NCBI RefSeq assembly: GCF_963678635.1
Contig: NW_026970820.1
Location: 1,548,001 to 1,612,000, forward strand
DNA from: Symsagittifera roscoffensis
Taxonomy: Eukaryota > Xenacoelomorpha > Acoela > Convolutidae
Direction of reading: 5' to 3'
DNA: 64,000 nucleotides
The position numbers and the translations under genes were made by a program. Every line of letters starts with the position of its first letter. Within the stretch, counting starts at the first letter, position 1. The notes beneath the pieces are model-generated. The model did not search any database. It was not told the origin of the DNA and was given only the letters and a program-made list of their open reading frames with translations. Positions 45,603-58,308 of this stretch are shown piece by piece.

Positions 45603-47821
45603 CACCCTCAAGGTCACGTGACTTATTTTTGTTTTTCGTATTTTCTGAAACCAAAAGAGAGCGTGGTCATGCATCGACATCTTGAGCTCAAGCAAATACG
45701 TGTACTTCTACGCATTCCCATTAGCAATGCGCCCTTCGGGCGCAAATGCCAATGCTCAATTAATTTTGCCTGGTGAAAAAATAAATTAATTAAAAAGTTC
45801 TCCTAAACTTTATTTTCAACTACCACCAAAAAACGCAAAGATTTCAAGGTGTAAAACTATCAAATTTTGGCCAATACCGGGCTTGCAATGAGACTGATGT
45901 TGGCAAAAGTAAAATAGAAAATGAAGAAAATGGAAAGAAAAAAATTGTTGAAAATAAGAACGCAACATCAAAAACTTATTTGATCTCCGCTCAAATCATA
46001 ACTCAGATCAGGCTGATTTCAGATTTTAAGCGTAGAATTTACGGTTACGGCTGCTCCCTCTACAGGTCCCAGAGGGACCGAGTGAGCATCCTACCTCGAT
46101 CCAGGTTAACGGATAGTTGTTCTTAATTTTTCACAAAATTTTTTTACACTAATGCTTGTTTTCAATTCCTCATGAGAAGCTGTATTAATTTTTAAAAAAT
46201 TGATTTTATTAATCAATGCTTCCAAGAACAACTGATGTTAGGCGGTTACAAATGCGGTTGTTGAAAACTAGTAAGGGATAATGATGAGAAAAATTGTAAG
46301 TTTTCAAATGAATTGGAAAACGGTTTTTTTTCCTTTTTTTCTTTTGTAAATCGGTAGAAATGAATCATTTTTTTTTCAAGTTTTCCTCGCACCACCCACT
46401 GTTCTTAAGTAATGAAGATTCCTTCTCTAGCCGTTTATAACACTTTGGCAGAAAAAACATCAATATGATGTAAAATGTTTTAAAAAAGAGAAAAAATTAA
46501 AAATTATGTTTTTTTTTTAAAATCAAAAAATTTGTAATTTTCAAAATTGAAAAAAAATGAAAATTAATTGCATATTACGATTCAGCGTACCCAACTTAGT
46601 GGGTCTAGCATTTTAAATTACCAAAAAATGTTGAAAATTGTAGATTTTATGAAGTTTTCATTTTGGCTATTTTTCCTTTTCGCCTCCACTTAAGGCACCT
46701 TTGAGCCAACTTGAGAAACTGGAACCTAAACAAGCTATACAGATAGTCTGAATGAGCCATTTTCAGCGTGATAACACCCCTGGAAGAAAAAAAACTGCAG
46801 AAAAGAAAGGGAATTTTGAACTTTAACCTTTTTTCTTCTTCAAATGGCGATACTTAGAATAATTTTTCAGCTGAAAAGTTCAAAAAAAATCAAAAAATTC
46901 AAATTTTGAAAAAATTTGTAAAAAATCTCATCAGTCTGTTTATTGGAGTCTTCGAGGTTTTGGGAGACCTTATCTGGCGGCTAACAACAAGTGGGTCACT
47001 TATTTTAAAAATTAGAGAAAGGTCAAAAAAACATGTTTTTTCGGTTTTTTTGACAGAATTCCTAAAGCGATATCTTGGCTAAAAACAAAAATGAGGGCCT
47101 AAAATTAGTACAAACAGTACTCTCACATAAGGTACATTAGGTTGGAAACAAAAAATTGACTCTGACTCAAAAATCGTTTGTTAACTTTATTTCTGAACAA
47201 AAAATTGTAAAAAAATCAAAAAGTTAAAATTTTTTTGAAAAAAATGATTGTTTTGAAAAAGTGCCAATTTTTAGCTGAAACTTTTCATTTTAGCTAATAA
47301 AGCCAAAGCAATGCCCTTTAAGCTCAAATAAATTAATTAAGCAGATTATTTTCAAATTTTTTCGTTAAAGGCTTTTATTTTGAAAAGTTAGTCAAAAATG
47401 GGTTAAAAAAAGTCAAAAAAATAAATTTTCTCAAATTCAAAAACCTCCACCACCATGATGATTAGTTCGTTAGATAGGACTGCTGAGATCAATTTAGACG
47501 TATTTTCATAAGCATATCAAAATTTTTACTTATTTTTGAGAATTAAGCAAAATAAAAACTTTTCCCAAATTGGGCAAAATGCCCAAATTAGCCCAAACAC
47601 CTGTTAAAAATTGTTGGGTCAAAAAGTCACAAAAGGAAACCCCTATTCGTTTGCCATTTTAGGGCCGCATGCAAAAAATTAGACCAATCTAACCTGACAA
47701 TTTCGAGAATCGACTTTTTTGCAAAATTTCTCTATAGTCCATTTGAGGGATATTACTTGTACCGGTGGGGGCCCCTACCCCACCTCAAAAAAATTTGTAA
47801 TGCTGGAACGCGGCCACCTAG
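45603..47821 (+). repeat. Type B unit B18
   Basis: 2219 bp, start S2, end beta. H1 at 45729-45743 intact; H2 at 46049-46091. One of only two units that combine start S2 with end beta (the other is B21). The second half resembles B14. Confidence 0.95.
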
Positions 47822-50033
47822 CACAATCAGGTACTAGTGGTGGATGCTTGTTTTTCGTATTTTGTCAAACCAAAACAGAGCGTGGTCATGCATCGACATC
47901 ATGTGCTCAAGCAAATACGTGGACTTCTACGCATTCCCATTCGCAATGTGCCCTTCGGGCGCAAATGCCAATGCTCAATTAATTTTGCCAGGTGAAAATT
48001 TTTTAAAGAAAAATTCTGATAAATTTTAATTTAAACTACCACCAAAAAACGCAAAGATTTCAAAGTGTAAAACAATCAAATTTTTGCCAATACCGGGCTT
48101 GCAATGAGACTGATGTTGGCAAAAGTAAAATAGAAAATGTAGAAAATGGAAAGAAAAAAATTGTTCAAAATAAGAACGCAACATCAAAAACTTATTTGAT
48201 CTCCGCTCAAATCATAATTCAGATCAGGCTGATTTCAGATTTTAAGCGTAGAATTTACGGTTACGGCTGCTCCCTCTACAGGTCCCAGAGGGACCGAGTG
48301 AGCATCCTACCTCGATCCAGGTTAACGGATAGTTGTTCTTAATTTTTCACAAATTTTTTTTTCTCTAATGCTTGTTTTCACTTCCTCATGAGAAGCTGTA
48401 TTAATTTTTAAAAAAACTATTTTATCCATCAATGCTTCCAAGAACAACTGATGTTAGGCGGTTACAAATGCGGTTGTTGAAAACTAGTAAGGGATAATGA
48501 TGAGAAAAATTGAAAGTTTTCAAATGAATTGAAAAACTGTTTTTTTCTTTTTTTCTTTTGTAAATCGGTAGAAATGAATCATTTTTTTTCAAGTTTTCCT
48601 CGCACCACCCACTGTTCTTAAGTAATGAAGATTCCTTCTCTAGCCGTTTATAACACTTTGGCAGAAAAAACATCAATTTGATGTAAAATGTTTTAAAAAA
48701 GAGAAAAATTTAAAAATTATGTTTTTTTTTAAAAATCAAAAAATTTGTTATTTTCAAAATTGAAAAAAAGTGAAAATTAATTGCATATTACGATTCAACG
48801 TACCCAACTTAGTGGGTCTAGCATTTTAAATTACCAAAAAATGTTGAAAATTGTAGATTTTATGAAGTTTTCATTTTGGCTATTTTTCCTTTTCGCCTCC
48901 ACTTAAGGCACCTTTGAGCCAACTTGAGAAACTGGAACCTAAACAAGCTATACAGATAGTCTGAATGAGCCATTTTCAGCGTGATAACACCCCTGGAAGA
49001 AAAAAAACTGCAGAAAAGAAAGGGAATTTTGAACTTTAACCTTTTTTCTTCTTCAAATGGCAATACTTAGAATAATTTTTCAGCTGAAAAGTTCAAAAAA
49101 AATCAAAAAATTCAAATTTTGAAAAAATTTTAAAAAAATCTCATCATTCTGTTTATTGGAGTCTTCGAGGTTTTGGGAGACTTTATCTGGCGGCTAACAA
49201 CAAGTAGATCACTTATTTTAAAATTTTGAGAAAGGTCAAAAAAACATGTTTTTTCGATTTTTTTGACAGAATTCCGGAAGCAATATCTTGGCTAAAAACA
49301 AAAATGAGGGCCTAAAAACAGTACAAACAGTACTCCCACATCAGGTACATTAGGTTGGAAACAAAAAAATTATTCTGACTCAAAAATCGTTTTTTAACTT
49401 TATTTCTGAACAAGAAATTGAAAAGAAATCTAAAACTTAAAAATTTTTTGAAAAAAATGATTGTTTTGAAAAAGTGCCAATTTTTAGCTGAAATTTTTTA
49501 TTTTAGCTAATAAAGCCAGAGCAATGCCCTTTAAGCTCAAATAAATTAATTAGGCAAATTATTTTCAAGTTTTTTCGTTAAAGGCTTTTATTTTGAAAAA
49601 GTATTCAAAAATGGGTAAAAAAAAGTCAAAAAAATCAATTTTCTCAGATTCAAAAACCTCCACCACCATGATGATTAGTTCGCTAGATAGGACTGCTAAA
49701 ACCAATTTAGACGTATTTCCATAAGTATATCAAAATTTTTACTTATTTTTGAGAATTAAGCAAAATAAAAACTTTTCCCAAATTGGGCAAAAAGCCCAAA
49801 TTAGCCCAAACACCTGTTAAAAATTGTTGGGTCAAAAAATCACAAAAAGAAACCCCTATTCGTTTGACATTTTAGGGCCGCATGCAAAAAATTAGACCAA
49901 TCTAACCTGACAATTTCGAGAATCGACTTTTTTGTCAAAATTCTCTAAAGACCAATTTAGGGAGATTACTTGTACCGGTGGGGGCCCTACCCCACCTAAA
50001 AAATTTTTGAAATGCTGGAACGCGGCCACCTAG
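47822..50033 (+). repeat. Type B unit B19
   Basis: 2212 bp, start S1, end alpha. H1 at 47948-47962 reads GTGCCC as in B13; H2 at 48265-48307. Its CCACCTAG end is joined to type D at 50034. Confidence 0.95.
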
Positions 50034-50123
50034 TTGTCACTGTGGCCCCGCTGTATTTTTGACTTTTGAGGAGAAGGTTCCGCGGGGGGCGGAGCAGGGG
50101 AACGCTTAACGCACTCGCAAAAG

Positions 50124-50142
50124 GAGCACCCTTCGGGTGCTC
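50124..50142 (+). other. H1-type hairpin with T run in type D
   Basis: GAGCACCC-TTC-GGGTGCTC is a perfect 8-bp stem followed by six T, with AAAAG before it that can extend the stem. The core CCC-TTC-GGG equals that of B; the fourth and seventh pairs from the loop differ from B on both strands so that pairing is kept. The shape resembles a transcription terminator, but in a eukaryote that function is unproven. Confidence 0.7.
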
Positions 50143-50803
50143 TTTTTTGCTCGAAAGTTTTCTGAAACGGTATCTGATGAACTTTGTAAGGTGTCACAAA
50201 AGCAACAACTCAAAACGTTCTGTATGTGATTAGAAAAGGTCAAAAAAAATTCTCATACTTTCAATGATTGAATCTACACCTGATCAGTCTCTAGAGAACT
50301 CTAAACCAAAGTAACTTTTGTTTTTCAGTGATTCATGAAGAGGACCGTTCCAACGAAAACAAGTTTTCGGAAACAGTCCTCATATTTTTTTTCGAGCCCA
50401 TTGTCAAGTACGTGAACTTTCAATTGTGACTTATAGCTGAATTGGACTTGGAATTTGTCCCAAAAAGGTTAAGTTTGTCTCAAATTGATTAGAAGCAAAA
50501 GAAAAAAAAACATTTTTTTTATTTGGAAAAAAAAGTTGAGTCAGAAACGTGAAAAAATCCTTTTTTCAAAAGTCATAAAAAGTAGCTCCAATATTCTTAA
50601 ATCACTAGGCTACAATATAAGATCCTGTTTAGGATGGTTTCCATGACCAAAGCCGTAAAATTTCCATATTTAGAGAAAAGGCAAAAAAAAAACAACTTTT
50701 TGGTTAACTCAAAAAGGTAGATAAATCGGGTAAAGTCGTCTTCAATCCTATAGGATCGAAAAGTGATCTATATAGAGTATATATGTAGTGTCCTTGTTAG
50801 GTC

Positions 50804-51511
50804 GCATGCAAAAAAAATAGAATTTTTTTTGTTTGCCACTTCCGAAATTAAGACTTTTTTTTCGAAATTTGGCCATTTTTATTTGTAGTAAAATAGTAGT
50901 AAAATAGCCGAGAAAAAAAATTGTAAAAACCATAATTTTTATTCAATTTTGACGTTTAAATACTCTATACCTACTAAAATGGCTATGGCAAGCTCAAATA
51001 AGCCATCAAAATTCATTTTTTCTCACTTTTTAAAAATTTTGTTTTTTTGATATACAATGTTGAGTCAGAAACGTGAAAAATCAATTTTTTTCAAAAAGTC
51101 AAAATAAAGTGTTCCAATCAATTTGTTTCACTAAAACACACTTTATGAACCTGTTCAGAATGGTTTTTTGGGTTGAAGCCGAAAATTCACCTATTTTGAG
51201 AAAAATGGAAAAAACACCTTTTTAGTTACAAAAAAACCATCATTTTTGTTGCAGTTTTTGAAAAAACTCAAATTTTTGAGAGGAAAATGTTTTCTCAAAC
51301 TTTTATATTTGGGCTTCCCAAACAGTCTACTTTCATCCATTCCTTGTCAATATACCCCCTTTTTTGAACCAAAACAGAGTTAATAGGTGATTTTTATCGA
51401 AAAACGTGTTTTTTACCATTTTTGGCCCCCATTTCCCTCTATAAGTCAACACATAACAAAATTTTGGCAAAACGGGGCAAAAGTGTATCCTTAGAATTTC
51501 AATACCGGGCT
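50804..51511 (+). repeat. Diverged, enlarged monomer in type D
   Basis: GCATGC to GCATGC is 708 bases here. The first part follows the 520-bp monomer (CTCTATACCTACTAAAATGG, GTTGAGTCAGAAACGTG, CCTGTTCAGAATGG), then about 200 extra bases precede the terminal domain. A further partial monomer lies just before it, from about 50510. Confidence 0.7.
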
Positions 51512-51663
51512 GCATGCAAAAAATTAGGGAATTCTGACCTCCAGTTTTCGAGAACACGACTTATTCTGCACGAAAGGTAATATAGGTAAATGTTCTTTCG
51601 AACCGACGGGGCCCCTTCCCCTGTCTCTACTGAACGCCAAAGCCGGACGCGGCGGCCACCTAG
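51512..51663 (+). other. Shared 3' terminal domain of type D
   Basis: GCATGC to CTAG is 152 bases, with TTTTCGAGAACACGACTTATT, a weaker GC hairpin (GACGGGG against CCCCTGTC with a bulge) and GGACGCGGCGGCCACCTAG. Unit B20 starts at the next base. Confidence 0.78.
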
Positions 51664-53882
51664 CACCCTCAAGGTCACGTGACTTATTTTTTTTTTTTGG
51701 TATTTTCTGAAACCAAAAGAGAGCGTGGTCATGCATCGACATCACATCATGTGCTCAAGCAAATACGTGGACTTCTACGCATTCCCATTCGCAGTGCGCC
51801 CTTCGGGCGCAAATGCCAATGCTCAATTAATTTCGCCAGGTGAAAATTTTTTAAAGAAAAATTCTGATAAATTTTAACTTAAACTACCATCAAAAAACGC
51901 AAAGATTTCAAAGTGTGAAACAATCAAGTTTTTGCTAATACCGGGCATGCAGTGAGACTGATTTTGGCAAAAATAAATTGAAAAATGAAGGAAATGGAAA
52001 GAAAAAAAATTGTTCAAAATAAGAACGCAACATCAAAAACTTATTTGATCTCCGCTAAGGTCATAATTCCGATCAGGCTGATTTCAGATTTTAAGCGTAG
52101 ATTTTACGGTTACGGCTGCTCCCTCTACAGGTCCCAGAGGGACCGAGTGAGCATCCTACCTCGATCCAGGTTAACGGATAGTTGTTCTTAATTTTTCACA
52201 AAATTTTTTTTCACTAATGCTTGTTTTCATTTCCTCATGAGAAGCTGTATTAATTTTTAAAAAATTGATTTTATTAATCAATGCTTCCAAGAACAACTGA
52301 TGTTAGGCGGTTGCAAATGCGGTTGCTGAAAACTAGTAAGGGATAATGATGAGAAAAATTGTAAGTTTTCAAATGAATTTAAAAACAGTTTTTTTCTTTT
52401 TTCTTTTGTAAATCGGAAGAAATGAATCAGTTTTTTTAAAAGTTTTCCTCGCACCAACCACTGTTCTTAAGTAATGAAGATTCCTGTTCTAGCCGTTTAT
52501 AACACTTTGGCAGAAAAAACATCAATATGATGTAAAATGTTTGAAAAAAGAGAAAAATTTAAAAATATTGTTTTTTTTTTAAAAATCAAAAAATTGTAAT
52601 TTTCAAAATTGAAAAAAAGTGAAAATTAATTGCATATTACGATTCAGCGTACCCATTTTAGTGGGTATAGCATTTTGAATCACCAAAAAATGTTAAAAAT
52701 TGTAGATTTTATGAAGTTTTCATTGTGGCTATTTTTCCTTGTCGCCTCCACTTAAGGCACCTTTGAGCCAACTTGAGAAACTGGAACCTAAACAAGCTAT
52801 ACAGATAGTCTGAATGAGCCATTTTCAGCGTGATAACACGCCTGGAAGAAAAAAAACTGCAGAAAAGAAAGGAAATTTTGAACTTTAACCTTTTTTCTTC
52901 TTAAAATGGCGATACTTAGAATAATTTTTCAGCTGAAAAGTTCAAAAAAAATCAAAAAATTCAAATTTTGAAAAAAATTTAAAAAAATCTCATCAGTCTG
53001 TTTATTGGAGTCTTCGAGGTTTTGGGAGACCTTATCTGGCGGCTAACAACAAGTGGATCACTTATTTGAAATTTTTGAGAAAGGTCAAAAAAACCTGTTT
53101 TTACGATTTTTTAGACAGAATTCCGAAAGCAATATCTTGGCTGAAAACAAAAATGAGGGCCTAAAAATAGTACAAACAGTACTCCCACATAAAGTACATT
53201 AGGTTGGAAACAAGAAATTGACTCTGATTCAAAAATCGTTTTATAACTTTATTTCTGAACAAAAAATTGTAAAAAAATCAAAAACTGAAAAATTTTTTGA
53301 AAAAAATGATTGTTTTGAAAAAGTGCCAATTTTCAGCTGAAACTTTTCATTTTAGCTAAAAAAGCCAGAGCAAGGCCCTTTAAGCTCAAATAAATTAATT
53401 AAGCAAATTATTTTCAAGTTTTTTCGTTAAAGGCTTTTATTTTGAAAAAGTATTCAAAAATGGGTAAAAAAAACTCAAAAAAATCAATTTTCTCAGATTC
53501 AAAAACCTCCACCACCATGATGATTAGTTCGCTAGATAGGACTGCTGAAACCAATTTAGACGTTTTTTCATAAGTATATCAAAATTTTTACTTATTTTTG
53601 AGAATTAAGCAAAATAAAAACTTTTCCCAAATTGGGCAAAAAGCCCAAATTAGCCCAAACACCTGTTAAAAATTGTTGGGTCAAAAAATCACAAAAGGAA
53701 ACCCCTATTCGTTTGACATTTTAGGGCCGCATGCAAAAAATTAGACCAATCTAACCTGACAATTTCGAGAATCAACTTTTTTGTCAAAATTCTCTAAAGA
53801 CCAATTTAGGGAGATTACTTGTACCGGTGGGGGCCCTACCCCACCTAAAAAATTTTTGAAATGCTGGAACGCGGCCACCTAG
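51664..53882 (+). repeat. Type B unit B20
   Basis: 2219 bp, start S2, end alpha. H1 at 51796-51810; H2 at 52114-52156. Its start, with a long T run, is the same as that of B25, and it shares the ATCACATCATG duplication with B11 and B25. Confidence 0.95.
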
Positions 53883-56097
53883 CACCCTCAAGGTCACGTG
53901 ACTTAATTTTGTTTTTGGTATTTTCTGAAACCAAAAGCAAGCATGGTCATGCATCGACATCATGTGCTCAAGCAAATACGTGGACTTCTACGCATTCCCA
54001 TTCGCAATGCGCCCATCGGGCTCAAATGCCAATGCTCAATTAATTTTGCCAGGTGAAAAAAAAATTATTTAAAAACTCTGCTAAACTTTATTTTAAACTA
54101 CCACCAAAAAACGCAAAGATTTCAAAGTGTAAAACAATCAAATTTTTGCCAATACCGGGCTTGCAATGAGACTGATGTTGGCAAAAGTAAAATAGAAAAT
54201 GTAGAAAATGGAAAGAAAAAAATTGTTCAAAATAAGAACGCAACATCAAAAACTTATTTGATCTCCGCTCAAATCATAATTCAGATCAGGCTGATTTCAG
54301 ATTTTAAGCGTAGAATTTACGGTTACGGCTGCTCCCTCTACAGGTCCCAGAGGGACCGAGTGAGCATCCTACCTCGATCCAGGTTAACGGATAGTTGTTC
54401 TTAATTTTTCACAAATTTTTTTTTCTCTAATGCTTGTTTTCACTTCCTCATGAGAAGCTGTATTAATTTTTAAAAAATTTATTTTATCCATCAATGCTTC
54501 CAAGAACAACTGATTTTAGGCGATTACAAATGCGGTTGTTGAAACTAGTAAGGGATAATGATGAGAAAAATTGTAAGTTTTCAAATGAATTTAAAAACAG
54601 TTTTTTTCCTTTTTTTCTTTTGTAAATCGGGAGAAATGAATCAGTTTTTTTTTTAAGTTTTCCTCGCACCACCCACTGTTCCTAAGTAATGAAGATTCCT
54701 GTTCTAGCCGTTTATAACACTTTGGCAGAAAAAACATCAATATGATGTAAAATGTTTTAAAAAAGAGAAAAATTTAAAAATTATGTTTTTTTTAAAAAAT
54801 CAAAAAATTGTAATTTTCAAAATTGAAAAAAAGTAAAAGTTAATTGCATATTACGATTCACCGTACCCAACTTAGTGGGTATAGCATTTTAAATTACCAA
54901 AAAATGTTGAAAATTGTAGATTTTATGAAGTTTTCATTTTGGCTATTTTTCCTTGTCGCCTCCACTTAAGGCACCTTTGAGCCAACTTGAGAAACTGGAA
55001 CCTAAACAAGCTATACAGATAGTCTCAATGAGCCATTTTCAGCGTGATAACACGCCTGGAAGAAAAAAAACTCCAGAAAAGAAAGAAAATTTTGAACTTT
55101 AACCTTTTTTCTTCTTCAAATGGCGATACTTAGAATAATTTTTCATCTGAAAAGTTCAAAAAAAATCAAAAAATTCAAATTTTGAAAATTTTTTTAAAAA
55201 ATCTCATCAGTCTGTTTATTGGAGTCTTCGAGGTTTTGAGAGATCTTATCTGGCGGCTAACAACAAAAGGATCATTTATTATAAAAATTTGAGAAAGGTC
55301 AAAAAAACATGTTTTTTCGACTTTTTTGACAGAATTTCGAAAGCAATATCTTGGCAAAAAACAAGAATGAGGGCCTAAAATTAGTACAAACAGTACTCCC
55401 ACATAAGGTACATTAGGTTGGAAACAAAAAATTTACTCTGACTCAAAAATCGTTTTTTAACTTTATTTCTGAACAAGAAATTGAAAAGAAATCAAAAACT
55501 TAAAAATTTTTTGAAAAAAAAGATTGTTTTGAAAAAGTGCCAATTTTTAGCTGAAACTTTTCATTTTAGCTAATAAAGCCAGAGCAATGCCCTTTAAGCT
55601 CAAATAAATTAATTATGCAAATTACTTTGAAGTTTTTTCGTTAAAGCCTTTTATTTTGAAAAAGTATTCAAAAATGGGTAAAAAAAAGTCAAAAAAATCA
55701 ATTTTCTCCGATTCAAAAACCTCCACTACCATGATGATTAGTTCGTTAGATAGGACTGCTGAGATCAATTTAGACGTATTTTCATAAGTATATCAAAATT
55801 TTTATTTATTTTTGAGAATTAAGCAAAATAAAAACTTTTCCCAAATTGGGCAAAAAGCCCAAATTAGCCCAAACACCTGTTAAAAATTGTTGGGTCAAAA
55901 AATCACAAAAGGAAACCCCTATTCGTTTGCCATTTTAGGGCCGCATGCAAAAAATTAGACCAATCTAACCTGACAATTTCGAGAATCGACTTTTTTGCAA
56001 AATTTCTCTATAGTCCATTTGAGGGATATTACTTGTACCGGTGGGGGCCCCTACCCCACCTCAAAAAATTTTGTAATGCTGGAACGCGGCCACCTAG
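53883..56097 (+). repeat. Type B unit B21
   Basis: 2215 bp, start S2, end beta. H1 variant with ATC loop at 54009-54023; H2 at 54327-54369. The first two thirds resemble B6/B7, the last part resembles B2/B24 (TTTGCCATTTTAGG), so it is a mosaic of two unit lineages. Confidence 0.95.
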
Positions 56098-58308
56098 CAC
56101 AGTCAGGTACTAGTGTTTTATTTTTGTTTTTCGTATTTTGTCAAGCCAAAAGAGAGTGTAGTCAAGCATCAACATCATGTGCTCAAGCAAATACGTGGAC
56201 TTCTACGCATTCCCATTCGCAATGCGCCCTTCGGGCGCAAATGCCAATGCTCAATTAATTTTGCCAGGTGAAAATTTTTTAAAAAAAAAAACTCTGATGA
56301 ATTTTAACTTAAACTACCACCAAAAACGCAAAGATTTCAAAGTGTGAATTAATCAAGTATTTGATAATACCGGGCATGCAGTGAGACTGATTTCGGCAAA
56401 ATTAAAATGGAAAATGAAGGAAATGGAAAGAAAAAAATGTTCAAAATTAGAACGCATTATCAAAAACTTATTTGATCTCCGCTAATGTCATAATTCCGAT
56501 CAGGCTGATTTCAGATTTTAAGCGTAGAGTTTACGGTTACGGCTGCTCCCTCTACAGGTCCCAGAGGGACCGAGTGAGCATCCTACCTCGATCCAGGATA
56601 ACGGATAGTTGTTTTTAGTTTTTCACAAAATGTTTTTTCACTATTCCTTGTTTTCAATTCCTCATGAGAAGCTGTATTAACTTTCAAAAAAATTGATTTT
56701 ATTAATCAATGCTTCCAAGAACAACTGATGTTAGGCGGTTACAAATGCGGTTGGTGAAAACTAGTATGGGATAATGATGACAAAATTTGTAAGTTTTCAA
56801 ATGAATTTAAAAACAGTTTTTTGCTTTTTTCTTTTATAAATTGGGAGAAATGAATCACTTTTTTTTAAGTTTTCCTCGCACCACCCACTGTTCTTAAGTA
56901 ATGAAGATTCCTGTTCTAGCCGTTTATTACACTTTGGCAGAAACAACATCAATAGAAGTAAAATGTTTAAAAAAAAAAAAATTAAAAATTATGTTTTTTT
57001 TTTTAAAAAGTCAAAAATTTGTAATTTTCAAAATTGAAAAAAAGTGAAAATTAATTGCGTATTACGATTCAGCGTACCCAACTTAGTGGGTCTAGCATTT
57101 TAAATTACCAAAAAATGTTAAAAATTGTAGATTTTATGAAGTTTTCATTCTGGCTATGTTTCCTTGTCGCCTCCACTTAAGGCACCTTTGAGCCAACTTG
57201 AGAAACTGGAACCTAAACAAGCTAAGCAGATAGTCTGAATGAGCCATTTTTAGCTTGATAACACGCCTGGAAGAAAAAAAAATCCAGAAAAGAAAGAAAT
57301 TTTTGAACTTTAACCTTTTTTTCTTCTTCAAATGGCGATACTTAGAATAATTTTTCAGCTGAAAAGTTCAAAAAAAATCGAAAAATTCGAATTTTGAAAA
57401 ATTTTTAAAAAAATCTCATCAGTCTGTTCATTGGAGTCTTCGAAGTTTTTGGAGACCTTATCTGGCGACTAACAACAAGTGGATCACTTATTTTAAAATT
57501 TTGAGAAAGGACAAAAAAACATGTTTTTTCGACTTTTTTCACAGAATTCCGAAAGCAATATCTTGGCTAAAAACAAGAATGAGGGCCTAAAATTAGTACA
57601 AACAGTACTCCCACATAAGGTACATTAGGATGGAAACAAAAAATTTACTCTGACTCAATAATCGTTTTTTAACTTTATTTCTGAACAAGAAATTGAAAAG
57701 AAATCAAAAACTTAAAATTTTTTTGAAAAAAATGATTTTTTTTAAAAAGTGCCAATTTTTAGCTGAAACTTTTCATTTTAGCTAAGAAAACCAGAGCAAT
57801 GCCCTTTAAGCTCAATTAAATTAATATAGCAAATTGTTTTCAAGTTTTTTCGTTAAAAGCTTTCATTTTGAAAGAGTAGTCAAAATTGGGTAAAAAAAAT
57901 TAAAAAAAATCAATTTTCTCAGATTCAAAAACCTCCACCACCATGATAATTAGTTCGTTAGATAGGACTCCTAAGATCAATTTAGACTTATTTTCATAAA
58001 AATATCAAAATTTTTACTTATTTTTGAGAATTAAGCAAAATAAAAATTTTTCCCAAATTGGGCAAAAAGCCCAAATTAGCCCAAACACCTGTTAAAAATT
58101 GTTGGGTCAAAAAATCACAAAAGGAAACCCCTATTCGTTTGACATTTTAGGGCTGCATGCAAAAAATTAGACCAATCTAACCTGACAATTTCGAGAATCA
58201 ACTTTTTTGTCAAAATTCTCTAAAGACCAATTTAGGGAGATTACTTGTACCGGTGGGGGCCCTACCCCACCTAAAAAATTTTTGAAATGCTGGAACGCGG
58301 CCACCTAG
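56098..58308 (+). repeat. Type B unit B22
   Basis: 2211 bp, start S1, end alpha. H1 at 56224-56238; H2 at 56541-56583. Copy of B12 and near copy of B4, with the private GGCTGCATGC at 58151-58160. It is followed by B23, a copy of B6. Confidence 0.95.

Larger units (their letters stand above)
50034..51663 (+). repeat. Type D module
   Basis: 1630 bp, one copy, exactly between B19 and B20. It opens TTG then TCACTGTGG, followed by a GC-rich patch (CCGCGGGGGGCGGAG) and an H1-type hairpin at 50124-50142. The middle (about 50160-50500) is unlike the rest of the window. From about 50510 it holds diverged 520-bp monomer sequence and then the shared terminal domain. No H2 was found. Minus-strand open frames at 51333-51745 overlap one another and the terminal palindromes and are not convincing genes. 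Confidence 0.88.
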
